A stretch of DNA of 64,000 bases from Capsicum annuum (Eukaryota > Streptophyta > Magnoliopsida > Solanales > Solanaceae). This document shows positions 35,545-47,660 of the stretch, piece after piece. Location: assembly GCF_002878395.1 (NCBI RefSeq), contig NC_061114.1, positions 147,565,229 through 147,629,228 on the forward strand, written 5' to 3'. A program made the position numbers and the translations under genes. Each line of letters starts with the position of its first letter. Position 1 is the stretch's first letter. The notes under the pieces were generated by a model that worked only from the letters and a program-made list of their open reading frames with translations, ran no database searches and had not been told where the DNA came from.

Positions 35545-37956
35545 TGTAATACACCGGAAAATTTTTCGCTAAAATGTTGTGCATAAACGTGTTGGGTTCT
35601 ATCTTCTAGAATGAATTATAAATTTTTCGTGTGGAATGTCTTAGATTATGACCCACAATTGCATAGACTATCGAATAAGCTTTTCAAAAATATATGGATC
35701 ATCCAAAATAGAAACCTGAGCGACGAGTTATGAACATTTCGATCGAACCGTGAATAGTAGTAAACAGTAAAACATGCAGGAAAAAGTACTAAGACCTAGC
35801 GTATTTTTGCTCCAAATTTAAATGATCATAAATACTTGTACATAATGATCTGGGTGATTTACTATATATCAACGGAAAGCTCTGTGAGTCCTCTTTCCAA
35901 TGAAATTGGTTTCATCCAATTTGTCTATCCGACCAAAATGTTATGATCGATCTACTTCAGCCTATCAAAAGTGAATTTTTGGGTCAACTTCAAATAATTA
36001 TAACTCCTCGTACACAATGATCTGGGTGAGATACTATATATAAACATAAATATATAAGAGCCTTCTTTCTAATAAAATTGGTTTTATCCAATTTGGATAT
36101 CAGAGTAAAACATTATGGTTGATCTACTTCAGACTATCAAAACAGTCCACCAAAGGACAGATTCGAGAATTATTTGATTTTTAGGGGCGTGTTGGTCATT
36201 CCCCCTCACCCAAAATCCATCCAAACCCTATATTAAAGCCTATTAAAAGCATTATATGTTATATTTCTTCAAATTCCCTCAAAAAGAAAACCGTAAGCTC
36301 CTACATCCAACTTCAAGAACCTCCAAAGTTCACCATTAATTCTGCAAATTTATTCAAGATTCTAAGTTCCTAGTTCAAGAACTTCAAGAACCATCATTCA
36401 AAGACACGATTAACATCTCAAAAAAGAGTATCGATCTAAAGTTCATAATTCAAGGTATGTGGAGATTTTCAACAAGTACTCTCTCTTGTTCTTGTGCCCA
36501 AAAGTAATTTTCTTTACGAAGGCATGATTTTTATTTGATTTTTATGAATTTGAAGCATGAACCCATATCTTATGATGATTATTATGAAATCTTGATGTTT
36601 ATGATTTTGAAAGATGAATTTACATGTGTGGAGATATAAAGCATGAATCTTGAACGGTATTTATCATGATTTTGATATTTTGGTCGTGAATCCCCATTGG
36701 AAATTGTGTTTTTTTTAGAAAGTGTGTGGTATAAGCACGTTGATGTTGAATATATGAGATATTTTGAATGATTTGACCTTTTGGTCTTAATGGAGTTGTT
36801 TTGAACTCAAGTGTGAAAGAAATCCACAATGTGGTTGATTTTGATAGATGGGAAGCATGATGGCTCATAATGTATATTTACATATTACTGAAATTGTTTT
36901 GTCGTGGATTGTCTTTGAAATGATCTGAGCTAAGCCTGAGAGAAATCTTTAGCACTGAGTGGGAGGTATAAAGCGACCTTACATCCCTAGAACTACGTGC
37001 CCTCATAGGAGTGAGCCTAAGGCTGATTTATATAGTGATCACTAGTTTGTGTGAATTTTATATCGATAGTCCTACTCCAATAGCAAGGGTGGGATGGCTC
37101 TCCCAACGTGGGTTGTACTTTGGACTCCATGTAGCTCACATGGTTTATGTCGGTTATAGGATCTCCTAGTGTGTGTGTGTTTCCTTTTGTCTATGGTGAA
37201 TGGTGAAGTAATTTGAAAGTGAAATTGTAAAATTTATTCTTTCAAAAGATTTAAATGATATTTACATTGTGACAATTGATATTCTTGATGAACTGAAAGT
37301 GATTGACAAATTATATGATGACTCATATGTGTTATTATACTTATTTCATTCTATCATGATTATGATGATTTTCGTTGGGCTATTTGAGTCTTTCATACAT
37401 CCTACATATTTCTTATAAATATTTATGATGATTATATTTATACAACTGCATACCCCAATATACTCGGTTCCTTTCCTTGGTACTGACCCATATCTTACGA
37501 TGTGGGCTGCATTTTCTTGGAATGTAGGTTTAGGTGCTCAATTTTAGGTTTGATAGTGATTCTTCGGGCACGCTATTCTATATCATCTGTTGTGGTGATT
37601 CCTCATGTTTTGAGGACGTGATGTCTGATGTTGGTTTTACAGAATTATTTACATTTGATAATTGAGTATGAGTCAGTTGGGTTATGTCTCAATGGATCGC
37701 TGGTTTTATTGATTTTCTTAGAGGCTTGTCAGACTAGTATAGATATTGGGAGTTGACTAATAAGTCGTATTTTGTTATCTTTCTGAAATTCTTTTATTCT
37801 AGGATGATGATTACTCTATTGATATTTGAGGGTTATTTATGGAAACCCCATTGATTTATGTTAAACTGAATGAAATGGCTCAAAGGGTTAGCTTGGGTGT
37901 ACTTGTATCCTCAAGCACCGTGTGATGCTCCGGGACTCATTTTCTGAGGCGTTACA
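35545..37956 (+). repeat. 5' LTR of E
   Basis: Starts TGTAATACACCGG, ends gaggcgttaca. Contains an internal two-copy duplication of about 170 bp (35808-35975 and 35982-36150) and a TATA-like tatattaaag near 36230, the likely promoter. ORFs inside (for example 36620-36868) are not genes. Confidence 0.9.
36226..36240 (+). promoter_or_regulatory. Possible TATA box of the E 5' LTR
   Basis: ccctatattaaagcc, conserved in the 3' LTR near 43719-43733. It is followed by a transcribed-looking leader (caagaacctccaaagttc). A promoter role is inferred from position and base composition. Confidence 0.5.
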
Positions 37957-38168
37957 AACTTGGTATCAGAGCCTAAGGTTTTAAGGAACCTAGGGAGTCT
38001 GCCAACCCATGTTAAGTAGAGTCTTGATCATCGGTGTGTAGCACGCCATATCTATGAGAAAGAGGCTATAAGATATTTTAGGAAAAAGTATGATTCTTTC
38101 TTTCAGAAGTCTATTGTGCTTAAAGTGTCTCTCTCTGCTATTGATTCATGCTCTCTACTTTTAGAAAT
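37957..38168 (+). promoter_or_regulatory. E leader with primer binding site
   Basis: TGGTATCAGAGC at 37961-37972, a perfect match to the plant initiator-Met tRNA 3' end, four bases after the LTR. The rest is a non-coding leader to the gag ATG at 38169. Confidence 0.92.
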
Positions 38169-39350
38169 ATGCCTCCACATCAAGCGAGAAGAAATAATAA
38201 TGGTCAGCAGCCTCAACCCGCTGACCCATTGAATAAAAATATGTTTCATGCTAAATTTCAGGCAGCTTTTTAAGTGCTGGCCCAAACTGTTACTGCAAAT
38301 GTTTAGGCCAACCCAGACCTGGCTCCACAGCGGCAAGGAGGTGATTCAGCTGCTGCTAGGATCTATGACTTCATGTAGATGAATCGGCCAGAATTCTATG
38401 GGTATAAGTCTGATGAGGATCCACGGTTATTTTTAGAGAAGGTGCGGAAGATTACTCAGGTCATGCAAGTATCGAAGGAACATAGTGTGGAGTTGGCTGC
38501 GTATAGGTTGAAAGACCTTGCTTATGACTGGGTTGTTGCGTGGAGAATAGGTAGAGGTGAGGGAGCTGTCCCTACAACTTGGCAAGAGTTCCAGGATGCA
38601 TTCTTGGTTAAGTTTTTCCCTTTAAAGATGAGGGAGGCAAAGGTGGAAGAGTTTATGAACCTGTGACAGGGCTCTATGACTGTTAGGGAGTACTGTCTAA
38701 AGTTAATCAGTTGGTCAAGTATGGTCCTGACTTAGTGGCTGGTAATTGGGCTAGTATGAGTAAGTTTGTGACTGGAGTGTCTAGTTATGTGTTTAAGGAG
38801 TGTAGGTATGCTAAGCTGAATAGTAAGATGAATCTTTCTAGGCTGATGAATCATGCCCAACAGATTGAGGCAGACTAGATTAAGGAGATAGATAGAATGA
38901 GAGAGAATAAGAGAGCTAGGTTCGAGCAGTACGGATAGGGTCAGACTAGATCACAGGGAGGGAGTCGCCCTTAGTATTAGGATCGTTCATCTATGCCAGC
39001 ACCATCATCTGCTAGTGCTCCCATGCCTAGAGGTAGGCATGGGTAAGATAGCAGTTCATATGCATCCAGGTCCCAGTACAGTGCTGGCAGTAAACCAAAT
39101 CGTCCCCTGTGTCCTAAGTGTGGTAGGGCTCATTCGGGTGAGTGTTGGGGTGAGAAGATGGGTTGTTTTTGGTGTGGTGACATGGGTCACAGAGTTAGAG
39201 ATTGTCCACAGAATGGAAAAGGACCTCGTGACAATCACCCTCAGATCCAGACTCAGACTATTAGTGCTCCAGTTCTAGCGACTCGGCCAGCCCCATCTCA
39301 GGGCGCCTCTTCTAGCAATGCTAGCGGGAAGCGATAGAATAGATTCTATG
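38169..39350 (+). pseudogene. E gag with zinc knuckle
   Basis: ATG at 38169 (MPPHQARRNNNGQQPQ). The frame runs through AAARIYDF and ORF 38379-38666 (MNRPEFYGYKSDEDPRLF ... FFPLKMREAKVEEFMNL), with stops at codons where relatives have Gln or Arg. A frameshift near 38700 precedes the VKYGPDLVAGN and SKFVTGVS segments. The CCHC knuckle is intact: CFWCGDMGHRVRDC near 39168-39209. At least nine stops in all. Confidence 0.88.
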
Positions 39351-39735
39351 CTTTACCATCCCACAAGGAACAGGAGGACTCTCCTGATGTTGTTGCTGGT
39401 ATGCTTCGTATATTTTAGTTTGATGTGTATGCTTTGTTGGATCCTGGATCCAGTTTCTCATATGTTACACATTTGATTACTGTGAATTTTGAAATGAGTC
39501 CTGAGATTATTCCTGAGCGTATCCTAGTTTCTACCTAAGTGGGTGATTCGATTGTTGCCCAAAAAGTGTATAAAAAGTGTCCTGTTACCGTTCTTCATAG
39601 AGTCTTGTTGGCTGATCTGATTGAGTTAGACATGGTAGATTTTGATATAATTCTGGGTATGGACTGGCTGTATTCTTCTTATGTCTCTATTAATTGTTGA
39701 ACTCGAGTGGTCAAGTTTCAGTTTTAGGGTGCATC
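39351..39735 (+). pseudogene. E protease
   Basis: Begins near RFYALPSHKEQEDSPDVVAG, with active site ALLDPGSSFSYVTHL near 39430-39475 (Asp intact) and later ILGMDWLYSS near 39650-39680. Stops at IF*FDV, ST*VGD, NC*TRV and QF*GAS. It is in line with gag and RT as one polyprotein. Confidence 0.85.
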
Positions 39736-39736
39736 C

Positions 39737-40680
39737 GTGTTTGTGTGGTCTGGGAATTCTGTGTCACCCATGAGTTATTTTATCTCTTACCTCAAAGATA
39801 GAAGGCTTATTTCTAAGGGGTGTATTTACTATTTGGTTAGAGTCAAAGACAGTAAGTCTGAGACTCTAACTCTCCAGTCTGTTAACATTATTAATGAGTT
39901 TTCTGATGTCTTTACAGATGATCTTCCAGGGATACCTCCTGATAGAGAGATAAAGTTCGGGATTGATATTCTTCCCGATACTCAGCCCATTTCTATTCCT
40001 CCTTACCGTATGACCCCTATAGAACTTAAGTAATTGAAAGAGCAACTCAAAGATCTACTAGATAAGGGTTTCATAAGGCCCAATATTTCTCCTTGGTGTG
40101 CTCCTGTGTTTTTTGTAAGCAAGAAAGATGGCTCTTTGCGTATGTGCATTGATTACCACCAATTGAATAAAGTCATCATAAAAAATAAGTACCTCCTTCC
40201 GAGAATAGATGATTTATTTGACCAATTGCAAGGTGCAAGTTATTTCTGAAAGATAGACCTTCGTTTCGACTATCATCAACTAAAATTTAGGGAGTGTGAC
40301 ATCTCAAAAGCTGCTTTATGAACTCTTTATGGACATTTTAAGTTTCTTGTTATGTCTTACGGGTTAACTAATGCCCCAGCATCTTTCATGAACCTTATGA
40401 ATCTAGTGTTCAGACCATATCTTGATATGTTTATCATAGTATTCATCAATGATATACTAGTGTACTCCCGTAGTAAGGATGAATATTTTGATCATCTCCG
40501 AACTGTCTTGCAAACCCTTAGAGATCACAAGTTGTTTGCCAAGTTCAGTAAGTGTGAGTTTTGGCTAAGGTCAGATGCTTTTCTGGGTCATATCATTTCT
40601 TTTGAGGGTATTAGAGTTGATCCCTAAAAGACCGAAGCTGTTAGAAATTGGCCTAGAACTATTTCTCCGACTAATATCTG
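39737..40680 (+). pseudogene. E reverse transcriptase, active site changed
   Basis: ORFs 39737-40033, 40034-40249 and 40352-40627 form one frame broken by stops. Motifs: [53 protein letters not shown], then [14 protein letters not shown]. The first Asp of the xxDD box is Asn (AAT at 40448-40450; A1 and A2 have FIDD), which should abolish polymerase activity even without the stops. Confidence 0.88.
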
Positions 40681-41240
40681 AAGTTTCTTGGATATAGCTG
40701 GCTACTACTGCCGTTTTGTTGAGGGTTTCTCCTCTATAGCGTCTCCTCTGACTCGATTGACCCAAAAGAAAGTGAAGTTCTTATGGTTCGAATCTTGTGA
40801 GAAGAGTTTCCAGGAGTTAAAGACTCAACTCACTTCAGTCCCTATTTTGACTTTGCCTGATAGTTTGATGGTTTTGTGGTGTACTGTGATGCTTCAAGAA
40901 TTGGGTTGGGTTGCGTATTGAAGCAGAAGGGTAAGGTGATAACTTATGCTTTAGACTGTTGAAACCCTATGAGAAAAATTACCCCACCCATAACCTTGAG
41001 TTTGCTGCTGTTGTGTTTGCTTTGAAAATCTGGAGACACTATTTGTATGGTGTCTATGTTGATGTTTTCACTGATCATAAGAGTCTGTAGTATGTGTATA
41101 CCCAGAAAGAATTGAATCTTAGGCAGAGACAATGGTTAGAATTGTTAAAGGACTATGATATGAGTGTGCTGTACCATCCGAGCAAGGCCAATGTTGTGGC
41201 GGATGCCATATGTAGAGTGTCCATGGGTAGTGTTTTGCAT
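40681..41240 (+). pseudogene. E RNase H, frameshifted
   Basis: ORF 40688-40921 carries DIAGYYCRFVEGFSS and the start of RNase H, then leaves frame near 40870. The later part ([17 protein letters not shown], FTDHKSL, and ORF 41094-41351 with [20 protein letters not shown] and ANVVADA) is the C-terminal half. Two frame breaks. Confidence 0.82.
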
Positions 41241-42460
41241 ATGGTAGAAGGTAAGAAAGAGTTGGCTTATGATGTACATCATTTGGCTAGATTAGGGGTG
41301 AGGTTGTTTGACTCTGTTGAAGGTAGTATAGGGGTTCAGAGTAGTTCCTAATCCTCCTTGGTTTCAGAAGTGAAGGAAAAGCAATACTTAGATGCTAGTT
41401 TGGTTAGACTGAAGGTGTCAGTCAAGGACCAAAAAGTAGAGGTTTTCTCCCATGGGGGAGATATTGTGTTGAGATTGCAGGATAGATTATGTGTCTCGAA
41501 TGTTGATGATCTGAGACAGAGGATCATAGATGAAGGACACGGGGTGTGGTATTCTATTTATCCTGGTGCCACCAAGATGTATCAAGACTTGCGGGAAATC
41601 TATTGGTGGAGTGGCATGAAGAAAGATATAGCAACGTTTGTAGCTAAGAGTGTAACATGCCAACAAGTTAAGGTTGAACACCAAAGACTTGGTGGTATGA
41701 TGCAAGATTTTAGTATTCCCACCTGGAAGTGAGAAGAGATAAATATGGACTTCGTGATTAGTTTACCTCCTTCCCGATGCTATCATGATTCCATTTGGTT
41801 TGTGGTTGATAGATTGACTAAGTCTGCTCATTTCTTGCATGTTCATACTTCATATACTGCTGAGGATTACGCTAGATTGTATATCCGAGAGCTAGTCAGA
41901 CTATATGGAGTCCCATTGTCTATCATTTCGGATAGGGGTACACAGTTCACTTCGTAATTTTGAAAAGCTTTTCAGAAGGGTCTTGGTACCGAAGTGCTTT
42001 TGAGTTTTGCTTTTCATCCGTAGATCGAAGGCCAGGCTGAGCGGACCATCTATACCTTAGAGGATATGTTGAGAGCTTGTGCACTTGACTTTAAGGGAAG
42101 TTGGGATGATCACTTACTATTGATAGAGTTTGCTTACAGTGACAGTTTCCACTTTAGTATTGGCATGGATCCGTTTGAAGCCTTATATGAAAGGAAGTTT
42201 AGATCACCCATAGGTTGGTTCGAGGTGGGTGAAGTGGTTGTGAGTGGTCTTGATTCGGTATTTGAGGCTATGGAAAAAGTAAAGTTGATTAGGGAAAGGT
42301 TGAAAACTGCACAGAGTCATCAGAAGTCATATGCGGAAGTTAGAAGGAGAGACCTTGAGTTTGAAGTTGGTGACCTAGTGTATCCGAAAATTTCACCCAT
42401 GAGGGGGGTGAAGAGATTCGGAAAGAAGGGGAAGCTTAGTCCTCGTTATGCTGGTCCTTA
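41241..42460 (+). pseudogene. E integrase
   Basis: ORFs 41358-41732, 41745-41957 and 42066-42461 are consecutive pieces. The zinc finger is incomplete (YSIYPGATK where relatives have SIHPG; KSVTCQQ lacks the first Cys). Core: first Asp in NMDFVISLP, second in SDRGTQFTS, Glu in GQAERTI. C-terminal GKKGKLSPRYAGP is present. Stops include WK*EE, TS*F*KAF and HP*IEG. Confidence 0.87.
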
Positions 42461-42461
42461 A

Positions 42462-42797
42462 AAAATTATTAGCCGTGTTAGTAAGGTAGCTTATGAGGTC
42501 GAGTTGCCTTCCGAGTTGTCCTCTGTTCATCCAATATTCCATGTCTCCATGCTTAGAAAGCATATTAGCGATGTTGTGGTAGTGGATTCCTCTGTGAGTG
42601 CTGACAGTCAAGAAAAACTTTCTTTTGATGAGATTCCTGTTGAGATTCTTGATTTCAGTGTCCAAAGACTAAGGAACAAAGAAGTTCCCTTGGTCAAGGT
42701 GTTGTGGCCAAACCAATCTATTGACGGTGCAACTTGGGAAGCTGAGGCGGATATGCGATCCAAGTACACGCACTTATTTTCCACGAACTCCGATTAA
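42462..42797 (+). pseudogene. E integrase tail and chromodomain
   Basis: ORF 42504-42797 carries LSSVHPIFHVSMLRKHI, then the chromodomain part EIPVEILDFSVQRLRNKEV, VKVLWPNQSIDGATWEAEAD and MRSKYTHLF, ending at the natural stop 42795-42797. This group II-like chromodomain is typical of Tekay/Del chromoviruses and is presumed to guide integration into heterochromatin. This part is free of internal stops. Confidence 0.88.
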
Positions 42798-42994
42798 GCC
42801 AAAGGTACTATTCTTTTCTAAATCATGCACTTTTGATAAAATTTGCAGCAGTTCAACTTTCATTTATTATGTGTTCAGCTGTAGTTTCTTGAGTTTATCC
42901 ATTCTATGTTGCATTCGGAGTAAGTGGTGATGAGTTTAATGAATGGTTTCAGCTTTATGCTTTATTCCCTATCTAATCTTGGCATGTCTAGCAT

Positions 42995-43010
42995 CATTCG
43001 ATAATGAATG
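42995..43010 (+). repeat. Pre-PPT hairpin motif of E
   Basis: CATTCGATAATGAATG, a slightly decayed form of the CATTCG-AGGA-CGAATG hairpin found before the PPT in H, I, A1 and A2. Confidence 0.7.
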
Positions 43011-43016
43011 TTTCCC

Positions 43017-43031
43017 GGGGGGGGGGGGGGG
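43017..43031 (+). promoter_or_regulatory. Polypurine tract of E: run of 15 G
   Basis: An uninterrupted G15 run, one C, then the 3' LTR start TGATAAAATACC at 43033. Related elements have GGGGGAGAT-type tracts, so this one is either expanded or a sequencing/assembly artefact. Confidence 0.75.
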
Positions 43032-43032
43032 C

Positions 43033-45450
43033 TGATAAAATACCACCGGGAAATTTTTCGTTGAAATTTTGTGCGTAAATGAGTTGGGTTCTATCTTCTA
43101 GAATGAATTATAAATTTTTCATGTGGAATTTCTTAGATTATGACTCACCATTGCATAGAGTATCAAATAAACTTTCCAACGATATATGGATCATCCAAAA
43201 CGGACACCCGAACGATGAGTTATGAACATTCCGATAGAACCATGAATTGTAGTGAACAGTAAAACGAGCAGGAAAAAGTACTGAGGCCTGGCGTATTTTT
43301 GTTCCAACTTTAAACGATCATAACTACTTGTACATAATGATCTGGGTGATCTACTGTATATCAACGGAAAGCTCTGCGAGTCCTCTTTCCAATGAAATTG
43401 GTTTCATCCAACTTTTCTATTGAAGAAAAAATTTATTATCGATCTACTTCAGCCAACCAAAACCAAATTTTTTGGTCAACTTCAAACTATCATTACTCCT
43501 CGTCCACAATGATCTGGGTTTAGATACTATATATCAACGGAAAGATATAAGAGTCCTATTTCTAATTAAATTATTTTCATCCAATTTGGATATCGGAGTA
43601 AAACGTTATGGTTGATCTACTTAAGACTATCAAAATAGTCCACCAAAGGATAGATTAAAGAATTATTTGATTTTTAGGGGCATTTTGGTCATTTTCCCTC
43701 ACCCAAAATCCGTTCAAACCCTATATTAAAGCCTATTAGAATAATTATATGTTATATTTCATCAAATTCCCTCAAAAAGAAAACCCTAAGCTCCTACATC
43801 CAACTTCAAGAACCTCCAAAGTTCACCATTAATTCTGCATATTTATTCAAGATTCCAAGTTCCTAGTTAAAGAACTCCAAGAACCATCATTCAAAGGCAC
43901 GATTAACATCTCAAAAATGAGTATCGATCTAATGTTCATCATTCAAGGTATGTGGGGTTTTTCAACAAGAACTCTCTTTCGTTCTTGTGCCCAAAAGTGA
44001 TTTTCTTCACAAAGGCATGATTTTTATTTGATTTTTACGAATTTGAAGCATGAACCCGTATCCTATGATAATTATTATGAAATCTTGATATTTATGATTT
44101 TTAAAGATGAATTTACATGTGTGGAGATATAAAGCATGAATCTTGAATGATATTTATCATGATTTTGATATTTGGGTCGTGAATGCCCATTGGAAATTGT
44201 GTTTTTTTAGAAAGTGTGTGTTATAAGCATGTTGATATTGAATATTTGAGATATTTTGAATGATTTGGCCTTTTGATTTTAATGGATTTGTTTTGAACTC
44301 AAGTGTGAAAGAAATCCACAACGTGGTTGATTTTTATAGATGGGAAGCATGATGGCTCTCGATGTATATTTATATATTACTAAAATTGTTTTGTTGTGGA
44401 TTGTATTTGAAATGAGCTAAGCTAAGTCCGGGAGAAATCTTTAGCACCGAGTGGGAGGTATAAAGCGACCTTACTTCCCTAGAACTACGTGCCCCAGTAG
44501 GAGTGAGCCTGAGGCTGATTTATATAGTGATTATTAGTTTGTGTGGACTTCATATCAATAGTCCTACTCTGATGGCAAGGATAGGATGGCTCTCCCCAAC
44601 GTGGGTTGTACGTTAGAATCTATGTAGCTCACATGGTTTATGTCGGTTATAGGATCTCCCAGTTTATGTGTGTTTCCTTTTGTCTATGGTGAATGGTGAA
44701 GTGATTTGAAAGTGGAATTGTGAAAGTTATTCTTTCAAAAGATTTAAATGATATTTACATTATGAGAATTGATATTCTTGATGAACTGAAAGTGATTGAC
44801 AAATTATATGATGACTCACATGTGTTATTGTACTTATTTCATCCTCTCATGATTATGATGATTTTCTTCGGGCTATGTGAGTCTTTCATATATCCTGCAT
44901 ATTTCTTATAATATTTATGATGATTATGTTTATACTACTGCATACACCCCGATATACTCGGTTCCTTTCCATGGTACTGACCCACATCTTCAGATGTGGG
45001 ATGCATTTTCTCAGAATATAGGTTCAGGTGCTCAGTTCCAGGTTCGACAGTGATTCTTCGGGCATGCTGTTCTACATCCTTTGTGTGGTGAGTCCTCATG
45101 TTCCAAGGACGTGATGTCTGATGTTGGTTTCACGGAATTATTTACATTTGATAACTGAGTATGATTGAGTTGGGGTATATCTCAATGGCTTGCTGGTTTT
45201 ATTAATTTTCTTAGAGGCTTGTCAGACTAGTATAGATGTTGGGAGTTGACTAATAAGTCGTATTTTGTTATCTTTCTAAAATTCTTTTATTCTTGGGTGA
45301 TGATTGCACTGTTGATATTGGAGGGTTATTTATGGAAACCCCGTTGATTTGTGTTGAACTGAATGAAAATGGCTCAAAGGGTTATCTTGGGGCTACTTGT
45401 AGCCTCAAGCATCGTGTGACGCTCCGGAACCCATTTTCCGAGGCATTACA
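43033..45450 (+). repeat. 3' LTR of E
   Basis: Starts TGATAAAATACC, ends gaggcattaca, followed by the target duplication. Same internal duplication as the 5' LTR. ORFs 44720-44911 and 45293-45544 lie inside it. Confidence 0.9.
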
Positions 45451-45455
45451 CCATA
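45451..45455. repeat. Target site duplication of E, right copy
   Basis: CCATA, identical to 35540-35544. The sequence resumes in element F. Confidence 0.85.
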
Positions 45456-46110
45456 TCAACTCAACCATATTCCTTCACCCTTTTTACTCCCTTTTGGGAT
45501 TTATTTTTTCATTTGTTTCTGACCTCTTGAGTTTGCACTCTTAAGGTCAACATCTAATTTAACATCAACCTTCATCATGTTTGGAATCAACAATTTGATC
45601 TCAAGCCACTAAATCAGGTATTCCGAAGTGATTTTTGGTTTATTAGTCATCCCATACTTATCCCTTTAAATAACATTGATCATACATAAATCTTTAACTT
45701 GGGCCATTACATTGGGTGCTTTGTAAACCTCAAATACCACTTCTTGATCATCTACCCTCATCTTGAGCATGCTTTCTCTAACATCAATCAAGGCCTCTCC
45801 AGTTGTTAAGAATGGACACCCCAAAATAATTGGTACCTGTTCATCTACCTCAAAATAAAAAACAATAAAGCCAGCAGATATAATAAATTTTTAAACCTTA
45901 GTGAGGACATCATCAATTTTTCCATCAGGATAGGTAAATATCCTATCTGTCAGCCGCAACACTATGGTGGTCGTTCTAGTATCTCCCTAGACCAATATTT
46001 TAAATAGCGATGAGGGAATCAAATTTATGCTTGCCCCTAAGTCACATAGAGCATGGACCACTTTACTCTAATTTGAATAGGCATAGAAAACTTTCCCTAA
46101 TCTTTCAATT
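45456..46110 (-). pseudogene. F protease and C-terminal coding region
   Basis: Minus strand encodes an Athila/Tat-type protease with the active-site box ALCDLGASINLIPSSLFK near 46000-46055, then PIILGCPFL-like and ALIDVRE-like segments near 45780-45840. The coding signal continues down to the E insertion and on to 35544. No RT fingers or palm follow. Several stops. Confidence 0.7.
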
Positions 46111-47660
46111 TCTTGGAGATTTTTTGTGTCATCATAGCACTACAATCTTCAGTGAGTGTTATTGCTCCCGTATCCTGTAGTTTCACCTTATTCGCAACCA
46201 TATCCCTCAAGTACTTTGTTTACTTAGGCATACTCTACAAAATATCTAACAAAGGTAAGTTCATATGAAGTCCTCTGAACGTATCACAAAATTTCCTAAA
46301 AATTGCATCCTCCTTTGCTTTAATTTGCCTCTGAGGGAAAGGTAATGGCAATGTCTTCTTCACTTCTGATTCAACAACTTTTTCTTTTAAATACTCAAAC
46401 TTCCTTGATTTTTCAGCAACTTCTTCATTTACCTGTTGGGTCACCACATCAGCATATACCTCCTTTGTTACCTTTGGAGGTTCTCCTTAAATCTCTTTAC
46501 TACTCCTCAAGTACCATGACTTGCTTTTAATTTTCTGTGTTAGTTGGCAATCCACCTTATGGCATAGGATTTACTTCTTGCTAATTTTTCCTCACGTGCA
46601 ACTCTAGACGTCTTATGGCTGCTTGCAATTTTTTTAAGTCTGCAACAAACTATGTCTGATTAGCTAACATTTGTGTCATCATCTTCTCCTTATTGCTGCT
46701 TGACTAATTTGGTCGGGCCTGTGGATGTGGGGCATTCCATGGCTGAGTCTGCCACTTCATGTTGTAGGTGTTATCATAATTTGGCCTTTGAGCATTGCCT
46801 ACATATATCACTAATTTTGGATTTGAAGTACACATGAACGCAGAATGGCCACTATTTCCTCATACCTTACACCAACCACTAATTTGCTGAACTGTATTGA
46901 CGGTTGTGGCAGGCTGTGGAGCTCCTAATTTCATGTAGCTGAAATGAGTGTTGTTCAAATTCTGCAATGTAGACACCTGTGCTGATTGGGATGTGAATTG
47001 TTCTACCTCTAGTACACCTGCAACTTTTTTTGTGGCACTTCTGGAATAAGAATGCCACTCGAGATTCCTTGTGATATGTGATTCAATAATGTGTACAACT
47101 CAATATAAGTCAACTCCAGTGCTTGACCACCTACAGCTGCATTTTAGCAAAATCTTCGTATTTTTTTCAAGAGCTTCTAAAAAAGTATGAGCAAGTTCCT
47201 CATTCAACTTTTGGTGGTGTGGACAATACCAGAGAATGGATTTGAAATTTTCCCAAGCATGATATAAATTTTTATCAATTTTCTATTTGAAGCTCACTAT
47301 CTCACTGCGAAGTCTCACAGTCTTGCCTACTGGAAAGAATCTGATGAGGAACCTTCTAGCTAAGTCGTCCCATAATGTGATTAAATTGGTTGGCTCCGCA
47401 TTCAACCACTTGTTATCTTCCCCAATAAGTAACTAGGGAAAGTGTGTGAGCCTCACATAATCATCATTTATACTTGTCGGAATAAATGTAGTAGTGAGCT
47501 CAATGAAATTATGTAAGATAACCTGTGGATCGTCGTGTCAAAGCCCTATAAATTTTCCAATGCTAATAAATAGTAGCACCATGTTGTGGTTAAGCACAAA
47601 AGTCCCCCCAACAGCTTATAAGACCCCACAAAATTCTCTCATAGTATGAGCCGTAGAGCA
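46111..47660 (-). pseudogene. F gag, Athila/Tat-type
   Basis: Minus strand shows FFPVGKTVRLRSEIVSFK and LYHAWENFKSIL near 47230-47340, a signature of Athila/Tat gag distinct from the chromovirus gag elsewhere here. A damaged zinc knuckle (CKVWGNSGHSAFMC) lies near 46840-46880. Farther on are the coiled QFVADLKKLQAAIRRLELHV segment (near 46590-46660) and ORF 46235-46447 with LPLPFPQRQIK. Multiple stops. Confidence 0.75.

Larger units (their letters stand above)
35545..45450 (+). mobile_element. Element E: complete-structure Ty3/gypsy chromovirus (Tekay/Del-like)
   Basis: 9906 bp with two LTRs (2412 and 2418 bp), PBS, gag-protease-RT-RNase H-integrase-chromodomain in Ty3/gypsy order, a PPT, and matching CCATA target duplications. 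The C-terminal chromodomain and the pol sequence place it with plant chromoviruses of the Tekay/Del type. It is inactive: about 20 nonsense codons, some frameshifts and a changed RT active site. A hand alignment of the first ~215 bp of the LTRs shows roughly 13 percent difference, so it is old. Confidence 0.92.

Noticed and set aside
37961..37972. Sequences matching the 3' end of tRNA-Met, as possible tRNA genes.
   Set aside because: Only the 12-base primer match is present, next to an LTR. No cloverleaf surrounds it, nor the other primer sites.
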